DNA from: Treponema sp. UBA792
GTDB lineage: Bacteria > Spirochaetota > Spirochaetia > Treponematales > Treponemataceae
Assembly (NCBI GenBank): GCA_002296965.1
Contig: DBIW01000036.1
Span: 107,882 to 171,881, forward strand
Length of the DNA stretch: 64,000 nt
Direction of reading: 5' to 3'
Position numbers and translations under genes: made by a program. Within the stretch, counting starts at the first letter, position 1; every line of letters begins with the position of its first letter. Below the pieces are notes generated by a model that did not search any database, was not told the DNA's origin, and saw nothing but the letters and a program-made list of their open reading frames with translations. Shown piece by piece: positions 8,318 to 17,460 of this stretch.

Positions 8318-9184
8318 CGCGTCGAGCCATTTTTTTCCGGCGACGGGGTAGACTTCCGTGATTTTGAGGAATGTCCTGACCGCATCCGCATATCTTCCCG
8401 TGAAGTAATATGACTCGCCAAGATAGAACAGCGCGCGGTTCTGCACTTCCTCGGAGATTTTCGTTCCTGTAAGCTTCCTGAGCCCGGAGATCGCGCCGTC
8501 ATAGTCCATTCCCGCGAATGTTCCGCGGAGTATGTTGAACAGCAGGAACGCGTCGCCGCCGTCAGGAGAGATCATGTCCTCCTCGAAAAAATAGGGCTGC
8601 ATTTCCTGCGTCTTGCGTGGAATTCCGTGCGGCGCAAGTTCCATCGCGGCTCTGGCCGTGCTGTCGGAAATTCTGCTGTCCGTGCCGCTGTCAAGCTTTA
8701 TTTTTGGAAGCGGCGTCTCCCTGAGCTCTCCGGCGGAATATATTTTTTCTTTTTCGGCCGCGGATTCCTCTCTTTGCGCCTGCGCGGAGCTGCGTGCCAG
8801 CCTCACCCCCCTCGCGGTTGAATTCATCGACATGAATATTGTCCTGTCTCCGGACGGTGTGCTTATCATGACCGCGTAGAAGTAGTCCCTGTAGTCGCTG
8901 ACCGTGTCCGTCCAGCAGAACGTCTCGGCGGGAACCTCGGCTACTTTCTCCGAGGTCTCAAGAACGGCGGAATTCTTTATGGGAACGGTGTTCCTGTAGA
9001 TGTATATGCATTCCGCTGTGTCCGGCATGTCATCCGGCAGTGTCCATAGGACGTTGATTTTTCTTCCGGCTCCGGGCCTGGCCGTTATGTCCCTGACGAA
9101 CGGCGCGGAACCGGCCGCGCTGAGGCTCTGAAAAAGCATGGAGGCGGCGGCGACAGCCAGGAATTTTCCGTTTCTGATAATCAT
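8291..9184 (-). CDS. Secreted protein with Fn3-like and TPR-like segments
   Basis: The protein has 297 residues. The N-terminus has a signal peptide (FLAVAAASMLFQSLSAAG). Residues about 30-125 resemble a fibronectin type III or similar beta sandwich (NVLWTLPDD, CIYIYRNTVPI, YRDYFYAVMISTPSGD). Residues about 225-297 look like tandem helical hairpins of TPR type (LFYLGESYYFTGRYADAVRT). It probably acts in the periplasm. A GAGGA motif directly abuts the ATG, closer than usual for a ribosome binding site, so the start is not fully settled. Function unknown. Confidence 0.75.
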   Translation of the reverse strand: MIIRNGKFLAVAAASMLFQSLSAAGSAPFVRDITARPGAGRKINVLWTLPDDMPDTAECIYIYRNTVPIKNSAVLETSEKVAEVPAETFCWTDTVSDYRDYFYAVMISTPSGDRTIFMSMNSTARGVRLARSSAQAQREESAAEKEKIYSAGELRETPLPKIKLDSGTDSRISDSTARAAMELAPHGIPRKTQEMQPYFFEEDMISPDGGDAFLLFNILRGTFAGMDYDGAISGLRKLTGTKISEEVQNRALFYLGESYYFTGRYADAVRTFLKITEVYPVAGKKWLDASLDRIEMR

Positions 9185-9212
9185 TCCTCAATAATATAGC
9201 CTTCCGTTCAGT

Positions 9213-9241
9213 TTGACAAGAATCGGTGTTTGATTTATTCT
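9213..9241 (+). promoter_or_regulatory. Sigma-70-type promoter for prfB
   Basis: TTGACA at 9213-9218 is a perfect -35. A 17-base spacer follows, then TATTCT at 9236-9241 as the -10. The expected transcription start is near 9248, only one or two bases before the prfB ATG at 9250, so the message may be almost leaderless. Confidence 0.6.
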
Positions 9242-9249
9242 GTTGCATT

Positions 9250-10387
9250 ATGTTGGAAGAAATCAAAATACCGGTTGAAGAGCTGAAAGAAGAAATCATG
9301 AATGTCTGGGGGCGTCTTTGACCCGGCCGCAATTGACAGATCGATAGCCGAGAAGGAGAGGCTGACCGAGGCTCCCGGATTCTGGGATGACCATGAGGCT
9401 GCTGAGAAGGTGATGTCGTCCATACGGAGACTAAAAGCCCGCGTGGAGCCGTGGCGTGATCTTATCGCCAGAATCGATGACATCGAGGCGATGTATGAGC
9501 TTGCCGAGGAGTCGGGAAACCAGGAGGATGAGGATGAGGTCCGCGGCATGTACGCAAAGGCAAGGGAGGATTTTGAGCGCCTTAATGTCCTGAACCTGCT
9601 GTCCGGAGAGGTTGACCAGAACGACGCGTTCCTTTCAATCCATTCCGGTGCCGGCGGCACGGAAGCCTGCGACTGGACCTATATGCTTAGCCGTATGTAC
9701 ATAAGATGGGCGGAGAGGCACGGGTTCAAGGTCGAGGTCGTGGATCAGCTTGAGGCCGAGGGCGGTCTCAAGTCGGTGACCCTGCAGATTTCCGGTGATT
9801 ATGTGTACGGATATCTGAAGGGAGAGGCGGGAATCCACCGTCTTGTCAGGATAAGTCCTTTTGACGCCAATGCGAGGCGGCATACATCGTTCGCGTCCGT
9901 ATATGTGTTTCCTGTCCTTGACGACAATATTGATGTGGAGGTAAGGCCTGAGGATCTGCGTGTCGACACGTACCGCGCCGGCGGAAAGGGCGGCCAGCAT
10001 GTCAACAAGACTGATTCTGCGGTCAGATTCACACATATTCCTACGGGAATTGTCGTCGCCTGCCAGAGCGAGCGCAGTCAGCTGATGAACAGACAGACCT
10101 GTATGAGTATGCTCAAGGCCAAGCTTTACGAGTACTACCGCGAGCAGCGCGAGAAGGAGAATTCGAAGTTCGCCGCGGAGAAGAAGGACATTTCATTCGG
10201 AAGCCAGATACGTTCCTATGTGTTCTGTCCGTACACGATGGTCAAGGATCACAGGACAAAATATTCCGTGGGCAATATCCAGAATGTAATGGACGGAGAG
10301 CTTGATGACTTTATAAACGCATATCTTGTCGCGAAATGGAAGGGACTGCCGGTGGACAGTTCCTCCGATGATGAAGGGGAAGTGTAA
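9250..10387 (+). CDS. prfB: Peptide chain release factor 2, with programmed +1 frameshift
   Basis: The gene is read in two frames: 9250-9318, then 9320-10387, giving about 378 residues. Frame one encodes the N-terminal helix (MLEEIKIPVEELKEEIMNVW, then GRL) and stops at TGA 9319-9321. A +1 slip at CTT continues as DPAAIDRSIAEKERL and APGFWDD. The rest is a complete RF2: the stop-codon recognition SPF in RISPFDANARRHTSF and the peptidyl-hydrolysis GGQ in AGGKGGQHVNKTDSAVR. RF2 reads UGA and UAA. The in-frame UGA makes synthesis self-limiting: low RF2 favours frameshifting. Annotation from the internal ATG at 9302 alone would lose the first helix. Confidence 0.93.
9308..9322 (+). promoter_or_regulatory. 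prfB +1 programmed frameshift site
   Basis: The site reads GGGGG (9308-9312), CGT, then CTT TGA C (9316-9322). The G-run is the internal Shine-Dalgarno-like element, placed three bases before CTT exactly as in Escherichia coli prfB, where the site is AGGGGG TAT CTT TGA C. CTT is the slippery codon and TGA C is the weak-termination context. Everything needed for the classic autoregulatory slip is present. Confidence 0.9.
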
Positions 10388-12008
10388 GCTGAGACGTTCC
10401 TTCTTTTTTTCCGCGTTTCTGCTGTCCTTCTCCGTGTTTTCCGCGGCCGCCGCGGAACTGCCGGAATGGACTGTCGCCGCCGAGAAATTCACCTGGACCG
10501 GTGCCCGGAAGCCGGATCCGGTCAGGGAGGCGGTCGCATCTATGCTTCCGTCCGAGATTCTTGGACGGCTGGGGACAGCCTCGGTCCGTTCCGTCATGCT
10601 GGACGAGGAGCTTGAGAGAAAGCTGTATGAGCTCAGAAACGAGCGTGTCTCGCTTTTACTTCAGTTCTCAAGTGCCGTCAGGAAAAGGGATGCGGCTGTT
10701 CTAGGCGACAGCTCTCCGGGAGTCCTCAGGACTGAAATTTCAGAGGCCGAGAAATCCGCCGCGGAGATACGCAAAAAGATAGATGCGAATATCGCGGCGC
10801 AGAAGCAGGCAGAGTCGGATGCCGCCAGAAAAGCTGCCTCCTCCGGACATGCGTCCTTTCTGCGCGGCTTTTTCCTGTCCGAGGATACAGCCGTTCAGAC
10901 GGAGAGGATTGCCCTCTACAAAGGGGACGCATCCGTGCTTTACACGCCTCCTTCTGGTTCCGGACATCTTGACCGGGAATATGAGAAGGCCGCAGTCTCA
11001 TCTGGAATCAGAGGTGTGATTGCCGGAAAAATCACATCCTACGGGGACTATGTTTCCGCCACGGCAGAACTGTATCTTTATCCGGGCGCGAGGCTGGCCG
11101 GCTCCGCGGTAGAAGTCGGCTCCTCAGGTGAATATGATTTTATAGCCTCCGGACTTGCGCGTCAGCTTGCCCCGATGCTTTCGAATTCGATTCCTTCCGT
11201 GATGAGGATCTCCGTGTCGCCGGAGGAAATCAGGAGCCGGGTGTCGATGTATCTTGATGATGTCTTTTATGCCGCCGTTCCTGATGAGATTTCCGTCGCT
11301 TCCGGCGTGCATCAGATTCAGTTCCGGGCGGACGGATATGAGACTGCAGGAACGTCATTGTTTCTGGCCGGAAACGAGGCATATTCAGTTTCTGTCACCA
11401 TGAGGGAGCTTTCTGACGGAATTCTCAGGCTTGGCGTCAGGGGAAATCCTGCCGGAACAGTTTATTCCGGAGTCGTTCCTGTCGGGATAATCGGGGAGAA
11501 TTCCCCCCCGGCCGTAATCGCCGTTAACGGAAAGCCTGTTCTCGGTGAATTCATAGACAGTACCGGCGAGGGCGCATTCTACTATATTCCGCGGAAGCTT
11601 GCCGCCGGTGGAAATGTCCTTGAGGTGAACGCAAGGGCTTTTGACAGAAGCTCATATATAGAAAAGCGCCGCAGGTGGATGTATGCCGCATACAGTTCCC
11701 TTGTCACATCGCTTGTGCCGTCGTTCGCGGCCTACGGCCTGTACACGAATTTCGCGGCCCAGGCGAGCGTTACCGGAGACATGGCTCCGGCCGAGAGGCT
11801 GCGGTATGCGTCCGTCGCGGCGGCCGCCGTATCCGTAGGATGCGGGCTTTTTTTTGTCTATGAGCTGGTGCGGTATTTCGTCGCGGCGAATTCCGTGCTT
11901 CCCGCAACGGCCCGCCCGTCAGGAAGACCTGAGCTTTACGGTGATTTTCCTGCGGTGTCTCCGGATTCCTCCGCTGACGATGTTGCGGCTGCGGACTCCG
12001 GGAAATGA
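10368..12008 (+). CDS. Secreted or membrane protein with PEGA-like domain
   Basis: About 546 residues from ATG ATG at 10368, overlapping the end of prfB by 20 bases. The N-terminus (FFFSAFLLSFSVFSAAAA) is a signal peptide. Residues about 90-150 form an Ala/Glu/Lys-rich coiled coil. A PEGA-like beta repeat follows near 280-345 (SMYLDDVFYAAVPDEI, VHQIQFRADGYET). Two hydrophobic segments near the end (YSSLVTSLVPSFAAYGLY and VAAAAVSVGCGLFFVYEL) probably anchor it in the inner membrane. PEGA domains often occur in surface-layer or envelope proteins. Its position between prfB and ftsY gives no functional clue. Confidence 0.8.
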   Translation: MMKGKCKLRRSFFFSAFLLSFSVFSAAAAELPEWTVAAEKFTWTGARKPDPVREAVASMLPSEILGRLGTASVRSVMLDEELERKLYELRNERVSLLLQFSSAVRKRDAAVLGDSSPGVLRTEISEAEKSAAEIRKKIDANIAAQKQAESDAARKAASSGHASFLRGFFLSEDTAVQTERIALYKGDASVLYTPPSGSGHLDREYEKAAVSSGIRGVIAGKITSYGDYVSATAELYLYPGARLAGSAVEVGSSGEYDFIASGLARQLAPMLSNSIPSVMRISVSPEEIRSRVSMYLDDVFYAAVPDEISVASGVHQIQFRADGYETAGTSLFLAGNEAYSVSVTMRELSDGILRLGVRGNPAGTVYSGVVPVGIIGENSPPAVIAVNGKPVLGEFIDSTGEGAFYYIPRKLAAGGNVLEVNARAFDRSSYIEKRRRWMYAAYSSLVTSLVPSFAAYGLYTNFAAQASVTGDMAPAERLRYASVAAAAVSVGCGLFFVYELVRYFVAANSVLPATARPSGRPELYGDFPAVSPDSSADDVAAADSGK

Positions 12009-12059
12009 GCCGGCGGAGGTTCCTGCCTGCGGACACGAATTACTTTGTTTGGAGATAAG

Positions 12060-12935
12060 ATGAAAAAATCGTTTGGCGAGATGCTGAGATCCCTTTTCTC
12101 AGGAAAAAAAAGCGGGGACGGGGATTTCTTTGACGGACTTACGGATATTCTTGTCGAGGGCGACATAGGCGCCGCCTGCGCATACAGGATTGTGGATGAG
12201 CTTGAGGATACCTGTTCAAGGAACAGGATAAGGGATGAGAAGGAGATAACGTCCGTCCTCCGGACAATCCTCCTGAAAAGCCTGCGCTCCGTTGAGCTTG
12301 AGCCTGAGGCGGACCGCCGCAATATATGGATGGTTCTCGGTGTGAATGGTGTCGGAAAGACCACTACGGCCGCAAAGCTGGCGGCATGGTACAAGAAGCG
12401 CGGAGTCGGGAATATCGTTCTTGCTTCGGCGGACACGTTCCGTGCGGCGGCGATAGAGCAGCTCGCGCTGCACGGAGAACGGACAGGTGTCCGCGTGGTC
12501 AGCCATCAGCACGGCTCTGATCCCTCGGCGGTCGTGTTTGATGCGGCTGAAGCTGTCGCCGCAAGGGGACCTGGACTTGTCATCGCGGACACGGCCGGAA
12601 GGCTTCACAACAAGGAGAATCTTGTCCGCGAGCTGCAGAAAATTGACAGGATCTGCCGCTCGAAAGCCGATGACGGATGCTACCGCAAGATAATCGTGAT
12701 AGATGCGACAACCGGACAGAACGCCGTGAGGCAGGTCGAGGTGTTCAATGATTCTGTCGGTGTTGATGCTGTCATCCTTACGAAATATGATTCAACCGCA
12801 AGAGGCGGAGCCGCCGTAACAATCGGACGCGAATTCGGTATTCCTGTCGCTTTTGTCTGTACCGGCGAAAAATACGGTGACATGGAGCTTTTTTCTCCGG
12901 AGAAATATGTGGACGATTTTCTCGGAAACGCCTGA
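12060..12935 (+). CDS. ftsY: Signal recognition particle receptor FtsY
   Basis: 291 residues from the ATG at 12060, which has the ribosome binding site GGAGATAA just upstream; the earlier TTG at 12045 is less likely. It has a short N domain, then the SRP GTPase: P-loop GVNGVGKTTTAAKLA, insertion box ASADTFRAAAIEQL, DTAGRLHNKENLVREL, and TKYDSTARGGAAVTIG. The acidic A domain of enterobacterial FtsY is missing, as in many bacteria with short receptors. It docks ribosome-SRP complexes at the inner membrane. The TKYD guanine-specificity motif has Tyr where Leu or Met is usual. Confidence 0.95.
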   Translation: MKKSFGEMLRSLFSGKKSGDGDFFDGLTDILVEGDIGAACAYRIVDELEDTCSRNRIRDEKEITSVLRTILLKSLRSVELEPEADRRNIWMVLGVNGVGKTTTAAKLAAWYKKRGVGNIVLASADTFRAAAIEQLALHGERTGVRVVSHQHGSDPSAVVFDAAEAVAARGPGLVIADTAGRLHNKENLVRELQKIDRICRSKADDGCYRKIIVIDATTGQNAVRQVEVFNDSVGVDAVILTKYDSTARGGAAVTIGREFGIPVAFVCTGEKYGDMELFSPEKYVDDFLGNA

Positions 12936-14152
12936 TGAGTCCGGAGGCCGCAAGATTGGATGCCGGAAGAAAGTCCTTATGCCGCAGAATTCTCCTGATG
13001 CGCGCGGCGATACCGCTGGCGCTTGCCGGGCTGCTCGCCTCGTGCGGCAGCAGGAAGGCCGCCGTGTCTTCCGGCGATGCCTATGATTTTATGTTCGGTC
13101 TGTACCGTTATGCCGAGACCGGAAGAACCGATATTCCCTTTCCCGACAGGTTCTTCTTTCCGGAGGATGCCGTGCTGTTGTGGGGACGGAGCCGTCCTGA
13201 GAACGGAACCATAATGACCTTCGCTGAACGGCTGAATCCGTCCGTCGCCGGAATTTCCTGGCTTGACGGACTTTACGTTCCTGATGCGGACAGCGCGGCC
13301 TGGGTTGACTCCTCCGTAAATTTCCAGGAGGAAGCGCTGAAAGCCGGCGAGATAATCACGGAGATGGAGAAATCACTTGAGATCACGCCGCCGTTTTCCG
13401 GGACTGGCGCGGACGATGCTTTTTCCGGAGAGAATCCGGTTTCTCCGGAGGAGCGTTTTATGGCCTCGACAATGAGGCTAGCCCTGATGCGCTTCGGCGG
13501 CGAGGTTTTCGTTCCTTCGGGAAATTCGGATTTTCCAGAGCTGATTCAGTATCATGACGGAAACGCGGTGCGGACTTTTTCGGACGCGCTTTTCAGGACG
13601 CTGAGAAGGGAATACTGGAAGATAGATGACTTTGTGTCCGGCCATGCCGTGCGTACCGACACGTTCACTTATACCGGTGACAGCGCCGTTCCTGCCTCCG
13701 CTGAGGTCACCGCTGACGGAGGCAGGGTAGTCACGGAATTTTCCGGCGGACTTCCGGTGCATGTTTCGGTATATGAGCCGGTCCCATCCGCTGACGGCGG
13801 GGCCGAGGACGGCGAATTTCTAGCCCGTGAGTCATTCCGCTCATATACGGCGGACGGAAAGCTTGAGTCCGAGACCGTCGTTTCCCGCGGATATGGTCCG
13901 GACGGAGAGGAGGGCGTTTCTGAAAGGACCGAGCGGTTCATTCATGGCGCGGACGGTTCAGCCCCGGACTATGAGTATTATGAGGACGGAATTCTGCGGA
14001 TGCGGACCGTCCGTTCTAAGGACGGAAGCTATGCGTCCGAGGTGTTCTTTGACGGCGGGAATTCCGTTACGGCATATTACGAGCAGGGCAGGAAGGTGAG
14101 GGATGTGTACAAGTCGGGCGGAGAAATCCGCAGGGTCAGGGAATATGAATAG
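12935..14152 (+). CDS. Lipoprotein with YwqK/MORN-like C-terminal repeats
   Basis: The protein has 405 residues. The start overlaps the ftsY stop (TGATG), which suggests coupled translation. An ATG at 12998 would also give a good signal. The lipobox is LLASC (Cys 37 from the first ATG). The last 130 residues are a run of short beta-hairpin repeats rich in Tyr, Asp and Gly (RSYTADGKLESETVV, YYEDGILRMRTVRSKDG, FDGGNSVTAYYEQGRKV), like the MORN or YwqK repeats of other bacteria. It is probably attached to a membrane and faces the periplasm. The next genes export lipoproteins. Specific role unknown. Confidence 0.8.
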   Translation: MSPEAARLDAGRKSLCRRILLMRAAIPLALAGLLASCGSRKAAVSSGDAYDFMFGLYRYAETGRTDIPFPDRFFFPEDAVLLWGRSRPENGTIMTFAERLNPSVAGISWLDGLYVPDADSAAWVDSSVNFQEEALKAGEIITEMEKSLEITPPFSGTGADDAFSGENPVSPEERFMASTMRLALMRFGGEVFVPSGNSDFPELIQYHDGNAVRTFSDALFRTLRREYWKIDDFVSGHAVRTDTFTYTGDSAVPASAEVTADGGRVVTEFSGGLPVHVSVYEPVPSADGGAEDGEFLARESFRSYTADGKLESETVVSRGYGPDGEEGVSERTERFIHGADGSAPDYEYYEDGILRMRTVRSKDGSYASEVFFDGGNSVTAYYEQGRKVRDVYKSGGEIRRVREYE

Positions 14153-15452
14153 AAGGAAAAGCCTGTTCTCCAGGATAAGATGGATTTCCGCGGTGGCGGC
14201 GAGATTCGCCCATGTGGACAGGAGCGGCCGCTCCGCCGTGACGTCATTCCTCGCCACGCTCGGCGTGTGCTGCGGAGTGATGACTCTTGTTACGGTCATG
14301 AGCGTCATGAACGGTTTCCAGATGAGCTTCATCGACTCGATACTTGAAATCTCGTCATATCATCTGCGTGTTTCCGGAATTCCGGATGCCATGTCCGACA
14401 GGTTCCGCCGGGCTGCGGTCTCAGAAAAGGGGGTCGTCTCGGTGAGCCGCTTCCGTGAGGCGCAGACCCTCATGACAGGGAGGAACGGGCGCGAGAGCGC
14501 CGCGGTGATAAGGGCTGTCGAGCCTTCCGTCATGGAAAGCGATGACGGTTTCCGCCGGGAGCTTGAGATTGTCTCAGGCTCCTTTGACCTTTCATCGGAT
14601 GATTCCGTCGTCCTCGGATCCTATCTGGCGCGCAGGCTCGGCGTACGCACGGGCGACAGGGTGAACCTGCTTGTAATGAGCGGAGGCGCGGACGTCAATC
14701 TCCTGTCGGCGGACAGAATTCTTACCGTGACGGGGCTGTTCACGTCCGGATATTCCGAGATAAACGGTTCCTATGCGTTTATCAGCCTTGAATCCGCCAA
14801 AAAGTATTTTGGAGCGTCGTCCGGGACGGTCTGGGGAATCAAGCTCAGGAATTCGTCCGACGATGCCTATGCGGTCTCCTGTTTCCGCCGTGATTTTCCG
14901 GATGCCGATGTAAGCTCCTGGAGGGACTACAACAAGAGCTTTTTCGGCGCGCTCAGAATCGAGAAGAATATGCTGATGCTGCTGGTCGCCCTGATTTTCA
15001 TCGTTGTCGGAATAAACATATACAACGGAACCAGAAGGCTCGTGTTCGAGCGCAGGACGGACATAGCCGTGTTCTCCGCCATAGGAGCAGGCGCCTCCGA
15101 GATAAAATCCATATTCCTGATGCGCGGCTTTATGACGGGCGCGGCGGGCTCGGTTTCAGGCGCAGTCCTAGGACTTCTTGTCAGCGTGAACACGCAGTTC
15201 CTTTTCGGTGCGCTCTCCTCGGTGATGTATCATTTCCAGTGTTTTTTCGCGGCGCTGTTTTCTCCGGACTCGCTGATTTATATACAGGAGAATATGACTT
15301 ACGGTGTATATGCGGACATCCCGGCCAGAATTTTCTTTCCGGAGGTGCTTCTGACGGCGTGCTTCGGACTTGCCGCCCCTGTGCTGGCGTCCTGGGCGGC
15401 CGGACGGAATGTCCTTGAGATGACACCGGCGGAGGTGCTTCACGATGAGTGA
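14145..15452 (+). CDS. Lipoprotein-releasing ABC permease, LolC/LolE family (first copy)
   Basis: About 435 residues from ATG 14145, which overlaps the previous stop by 8 bases. The N-terminal membrane segment (FLATLGVCCGVMTLVTVMSV) is followed by a periplasmic domain of about 220 residues. Three closely spaced membrane segments form the C-terminal FtsX domain (LLVALIFIVVGINIYNG, GFMTGAAGSVSGAVLGLLVS, and the last near 410-430). The cytoplasmic coupling helix carries ERRTDIAVFSAIGA. With LolD and the second permease it should form a complex that pulls mature lipoproteins from the inner membrane. Confidence 0.88.
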   Translation: MNRRKSLFSRIRWISAVAARFAHVDRSGRSAVTSFLATLGVCCGVMTLVTVMSVMNGFQMSFIDSILEISSYHLRVSGIPDAMSDRFRRAAVSEKGVVSVSRFREAQTLMTGRNGRESAAVIRAVEPSVMESDDGFRRELEIVSGSFDLSSDDSVVLGSYLARRLGVRTGDRVNLLVMSGGADVNLLSADRILTVTGLFTSGYSEINGSYAFISLESAKKYFGASSGTVWGIKLRNSSDDAYAVSCFRRDFPDADVSSWRDYNKSFFGALRIEKNMLMLLVALIFIVVGINIYNGTRRLVFERRTDIAVFSAIGAGASEIKSIFLMRGFMTGAAGSVSGAVLGLLVSVNTQFLFGALSSVMYHFQCFFAALFSPDSLIYIQENMTYGVYADIPARIFFPEVLLTACFGLAAPVLASWAAGRNVLEMTPAEVLHDE

Positions 15453-16131
15453 CATAATAACGGTAAGGAGCCTTGAGAAGACATACGTCTCGGCAGGCGA
15501 GAAGCTTACTGTCCTCAGGAATCTGGATCTTGATGTGGCGGAAGGCTCAAGGATTGTGATAACCGGAGAGAGCGGCTGCGGAAAGAGCACTCTCCTGAAC
15601 ATAATAGGAGGAATCGACCGCGCCACGTCAGGGTCGGTAGCTGCCGGCGGATGGGACGTCACTTCCCTTGACGAGGACTCCCTTGCCGGATACCGCTCCG
15701 TTTTTCTCGGATTCATATTCCAGTTCCATTATCTGCTGAAGGATTTCTCCGCGCTGGAGAATGTCTGTATGCCGGCCAGAATCGCCGGAATTCCTGAGAG
15801 GGAGGCGGCGGAGCGGGCGGCCGTTCTCCTTGAGGATGTGGGCGTGTATGCGAGAAGGGATCACCTTCCGTCCCAGCTGAGCGGAGGCGAGAGGCAGCGT
15901 GTCGCGGTCGCCAGAGCCCTTGTGAACAGCCCGTCGCTCATTCTGGCCGACGAGCCTACCGGAAACCTCGATCCCGCAAACGCGGACATGATAGGAGATC
16001 TTCTTTTCTCGATGGTTGACAGATACAGGAAGACGCTGCTCCTTGTTACGCACGACAGGCGGCTTGCCGCGAAGGGAGGAATCCGTCTCACCATATCTGA
16101 CGGAAGGCTTGTCCGGGAGGCGGACAGATGA
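15445..16131 (+). CDS. lolD: Lipoprotein-releasing ABC ATPase LolD
   Basis: The protein has 228 residues. Walker A is GESGCGKST, the Q-loop region is GFIFQFHYLLKDFSALENV, the signature is LSGGERQRVAVARALVN, Walker B is LILADEPTGNLD and the switch His is in LVTHD. The FQFHYLL and EPTGNLD pattern is that of the LolD/MacB/FtsE branch. A GGAGG ribosome binding site precedes the ATG, which overlaps the upstream permease stop. It is sandwiched between two LolC/E-type permeases, the usual LolCDE order. Confidence 0.93.
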   Translation: MSDIITVRSLEKTYVSAGEKLTVLRNLDLDVAEGSRIVITGESGCGKSTLLNIIGGIDRATSGSVAAGGWDVTSLDEDSLAGYRSVFLGFIFQFHYLLKDFSALENVCMPARIAGIPEREAAERAAVLLEDVGVYARRDHLPSQLSGGERQRVAVARALVNSPSLILADEPTGNLDPANADMIGDLLFSMVDRYRKTLLLVTHDRRLAAKGGIRLTISDGRLVREADR

Positions 16132-17459
16132 CGTTCATGTCCTCGGTGATGTTCGCGCGGAGCCTGATTTTCCCTAAGTCTGACAGGAATTCCTCCGCGC
16201 GCCGAAGCCTCTTCGGCGCGCTTGTATGCATAGGCCTGAGCCTTGTCCCGCTTGTCGTCGTCATGACCGTGACTGACGGAATGATCGGCGGAATGACTGA
16301 GCGGATTATAGGTCTCTCGTCCGGACATCTCCAGGCCTATGTCAGAAGAGGATGCGTCCATGTGGGGACCCCTGACAGCTTCAGGCGTTTTGCGGACGGT
16401 TTCACCGTTACGGACGGAATCATCTCCGCCTATCCGGAGATAGACCTGAGCGCGCTGGCGGCCGGAAAGGATGTCAGAACCGGGGCGCAGATACGGGCGG
16501 TTGTTCCCGAAATTTTCTCGGCGAACGGGGATTTCAGGAGGCTGTTCACGGTGACGGCAGGTTCCGTTGATGCTTTTCCAGGCGGCGGGACGGAGCGGAC
16601 GGCCGTAATCGGACAGAAGATGGCCGAGAGCCTTTCCCTGTCGCCCGGCGACACGTTCAGGATAATAACTACAAGGAATTCCGGCGGCCGGATTGCTCCG
16701 AGGCTTTCTTCGTTCAAGGTCGCGGCCGTCGTCTCTTCCGGCTATCAGGAGCTTGACGAGCTGTGGATTTTCGTCCCGCTCGGCGCCGCATATTCGTCGC
16801 TTGCGCTTGATTCCGCGGAATTCACCGTCATGCTGGGTACTGCCGATGCCTTCTCTCCGGAGCTTTCGCGGATAAGGGATGACGCCGCGGAATACGCTGG
16901 AAATTTCGCGAACATTTACAGATGGGACGAGGTTCACCGCTCCGAATTCGAGAATTTCTCGTCGACGAGGGTGATGCTGGTCTTTGTAATGATCCTGATT
17001 GTGCTTGTCGCTTCGGTGAACGTATCCTCCGCCGTGGTGATGCTCGTGATGGAGCGGCGCCGCGAGATCGCCGTCCTCAAGAGCATAGGCGGAACCCCGT
17101 CCGGAATAACGCTTTCCTTTATCCTTGCGGGAACAGCCTGCGGCCTTGGCGGTGTGGCCGCGGGAATTCCTGCCGGACTTCTTTGCGCGGTGAACATAAA
17201 CACGCTTGTCTCCCTTACGGAACGCCTCGTGAATTCCGCCGCCGGCGTGCTGAGGCTTCTTTCCGGCGGCTCGTGGTCCCCGGATGTGATAAGGCTGATG
17301 GATCCAGCGTATTATCTTGCGGAAATTCCCGTCGTCGTCTCCCCGTCCCGGATAATGCTGATTGCGGTGCTGACGCTGTTCCTGTCGTTCGCGGCATCGG
17401 TCCTTCCCTCGGTAAAGGCAGGAAGGGAGAAGCCTATTGACATCCTTCGGAAAAGCTGA
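16128..17459 (+). CDS. Lipoprotein-releasing ABC permease, LolC/LolE family (second copy)
   Basis: The protein has 443 residues and starts with a 4-base ATGA overlap on lolD. It has the same architecture as the permease at 14145: an N-terminal membrane segment (LVCIGLSLVPLVVVMTVT), a periplasmic domain, then a C-terminal FtsX unit with MLVFVMILIVLVASVNVSSA, the coupling segment MERRREIAVLKSIGGTPSGI and further hydrophobic helices. Sequence identity with the first permease is low outside these motifs, so it is the paired partner and not a recent duplicate. Together they form a heterodimeric Lol exporter. Confidence 0.88.
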   Translation: MTFMSSVMFARSLIFPKSDRNSSARRSLFGALVCIGLSLVPLVVVMTVTDGMIGGMTERIIGLSSGHLQAYVRRGCVHVGTPDSFRRFADGFTVTDGIISAYPEIDLSALAAGKDVRTGAQIRAVVPEIFSANGDFRRLFTVTAGSVDAFPGGGTERTAVIGQKMAESLSLSPGDTFRIITTRNSGGRIAPRLSSFKVAAVVSSGYQELDELWIFVPLGAAYSSLALDSAEFTVMLGTADAFSPELSRIRDDAAEYAGNFANIYRWDEVHRSEFENFSSTRVMLVFVMILIVLVASVNVSSAVVMLVMERRREIAVLKSIGGTPSGITLSFILAGTACGLGGVAAGIPAGLLCAVNINTLVSLTERLVNSAAGVLRLLSGGSWSPDVIRLMDPAYYLAEIPVVVSPSRIMLIAVLTLFLSFAASVLPSVKAGREKPIDILRKS

Positions 17460-17460
17460 G

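Noticed and set aside
9302..9319. prfB starting at the ATG 9302.
   Set aside because: It would omit the N-terminal helix of RF2; the frameshift site and the upstream 23 codons explain the gene better.
14145..17459. The two Lol permeases as a recent gene duplication.
   Set aside because: They match only in the family motifs and differ strongly elsewhere, as expected for an old LolC/LolE pair.
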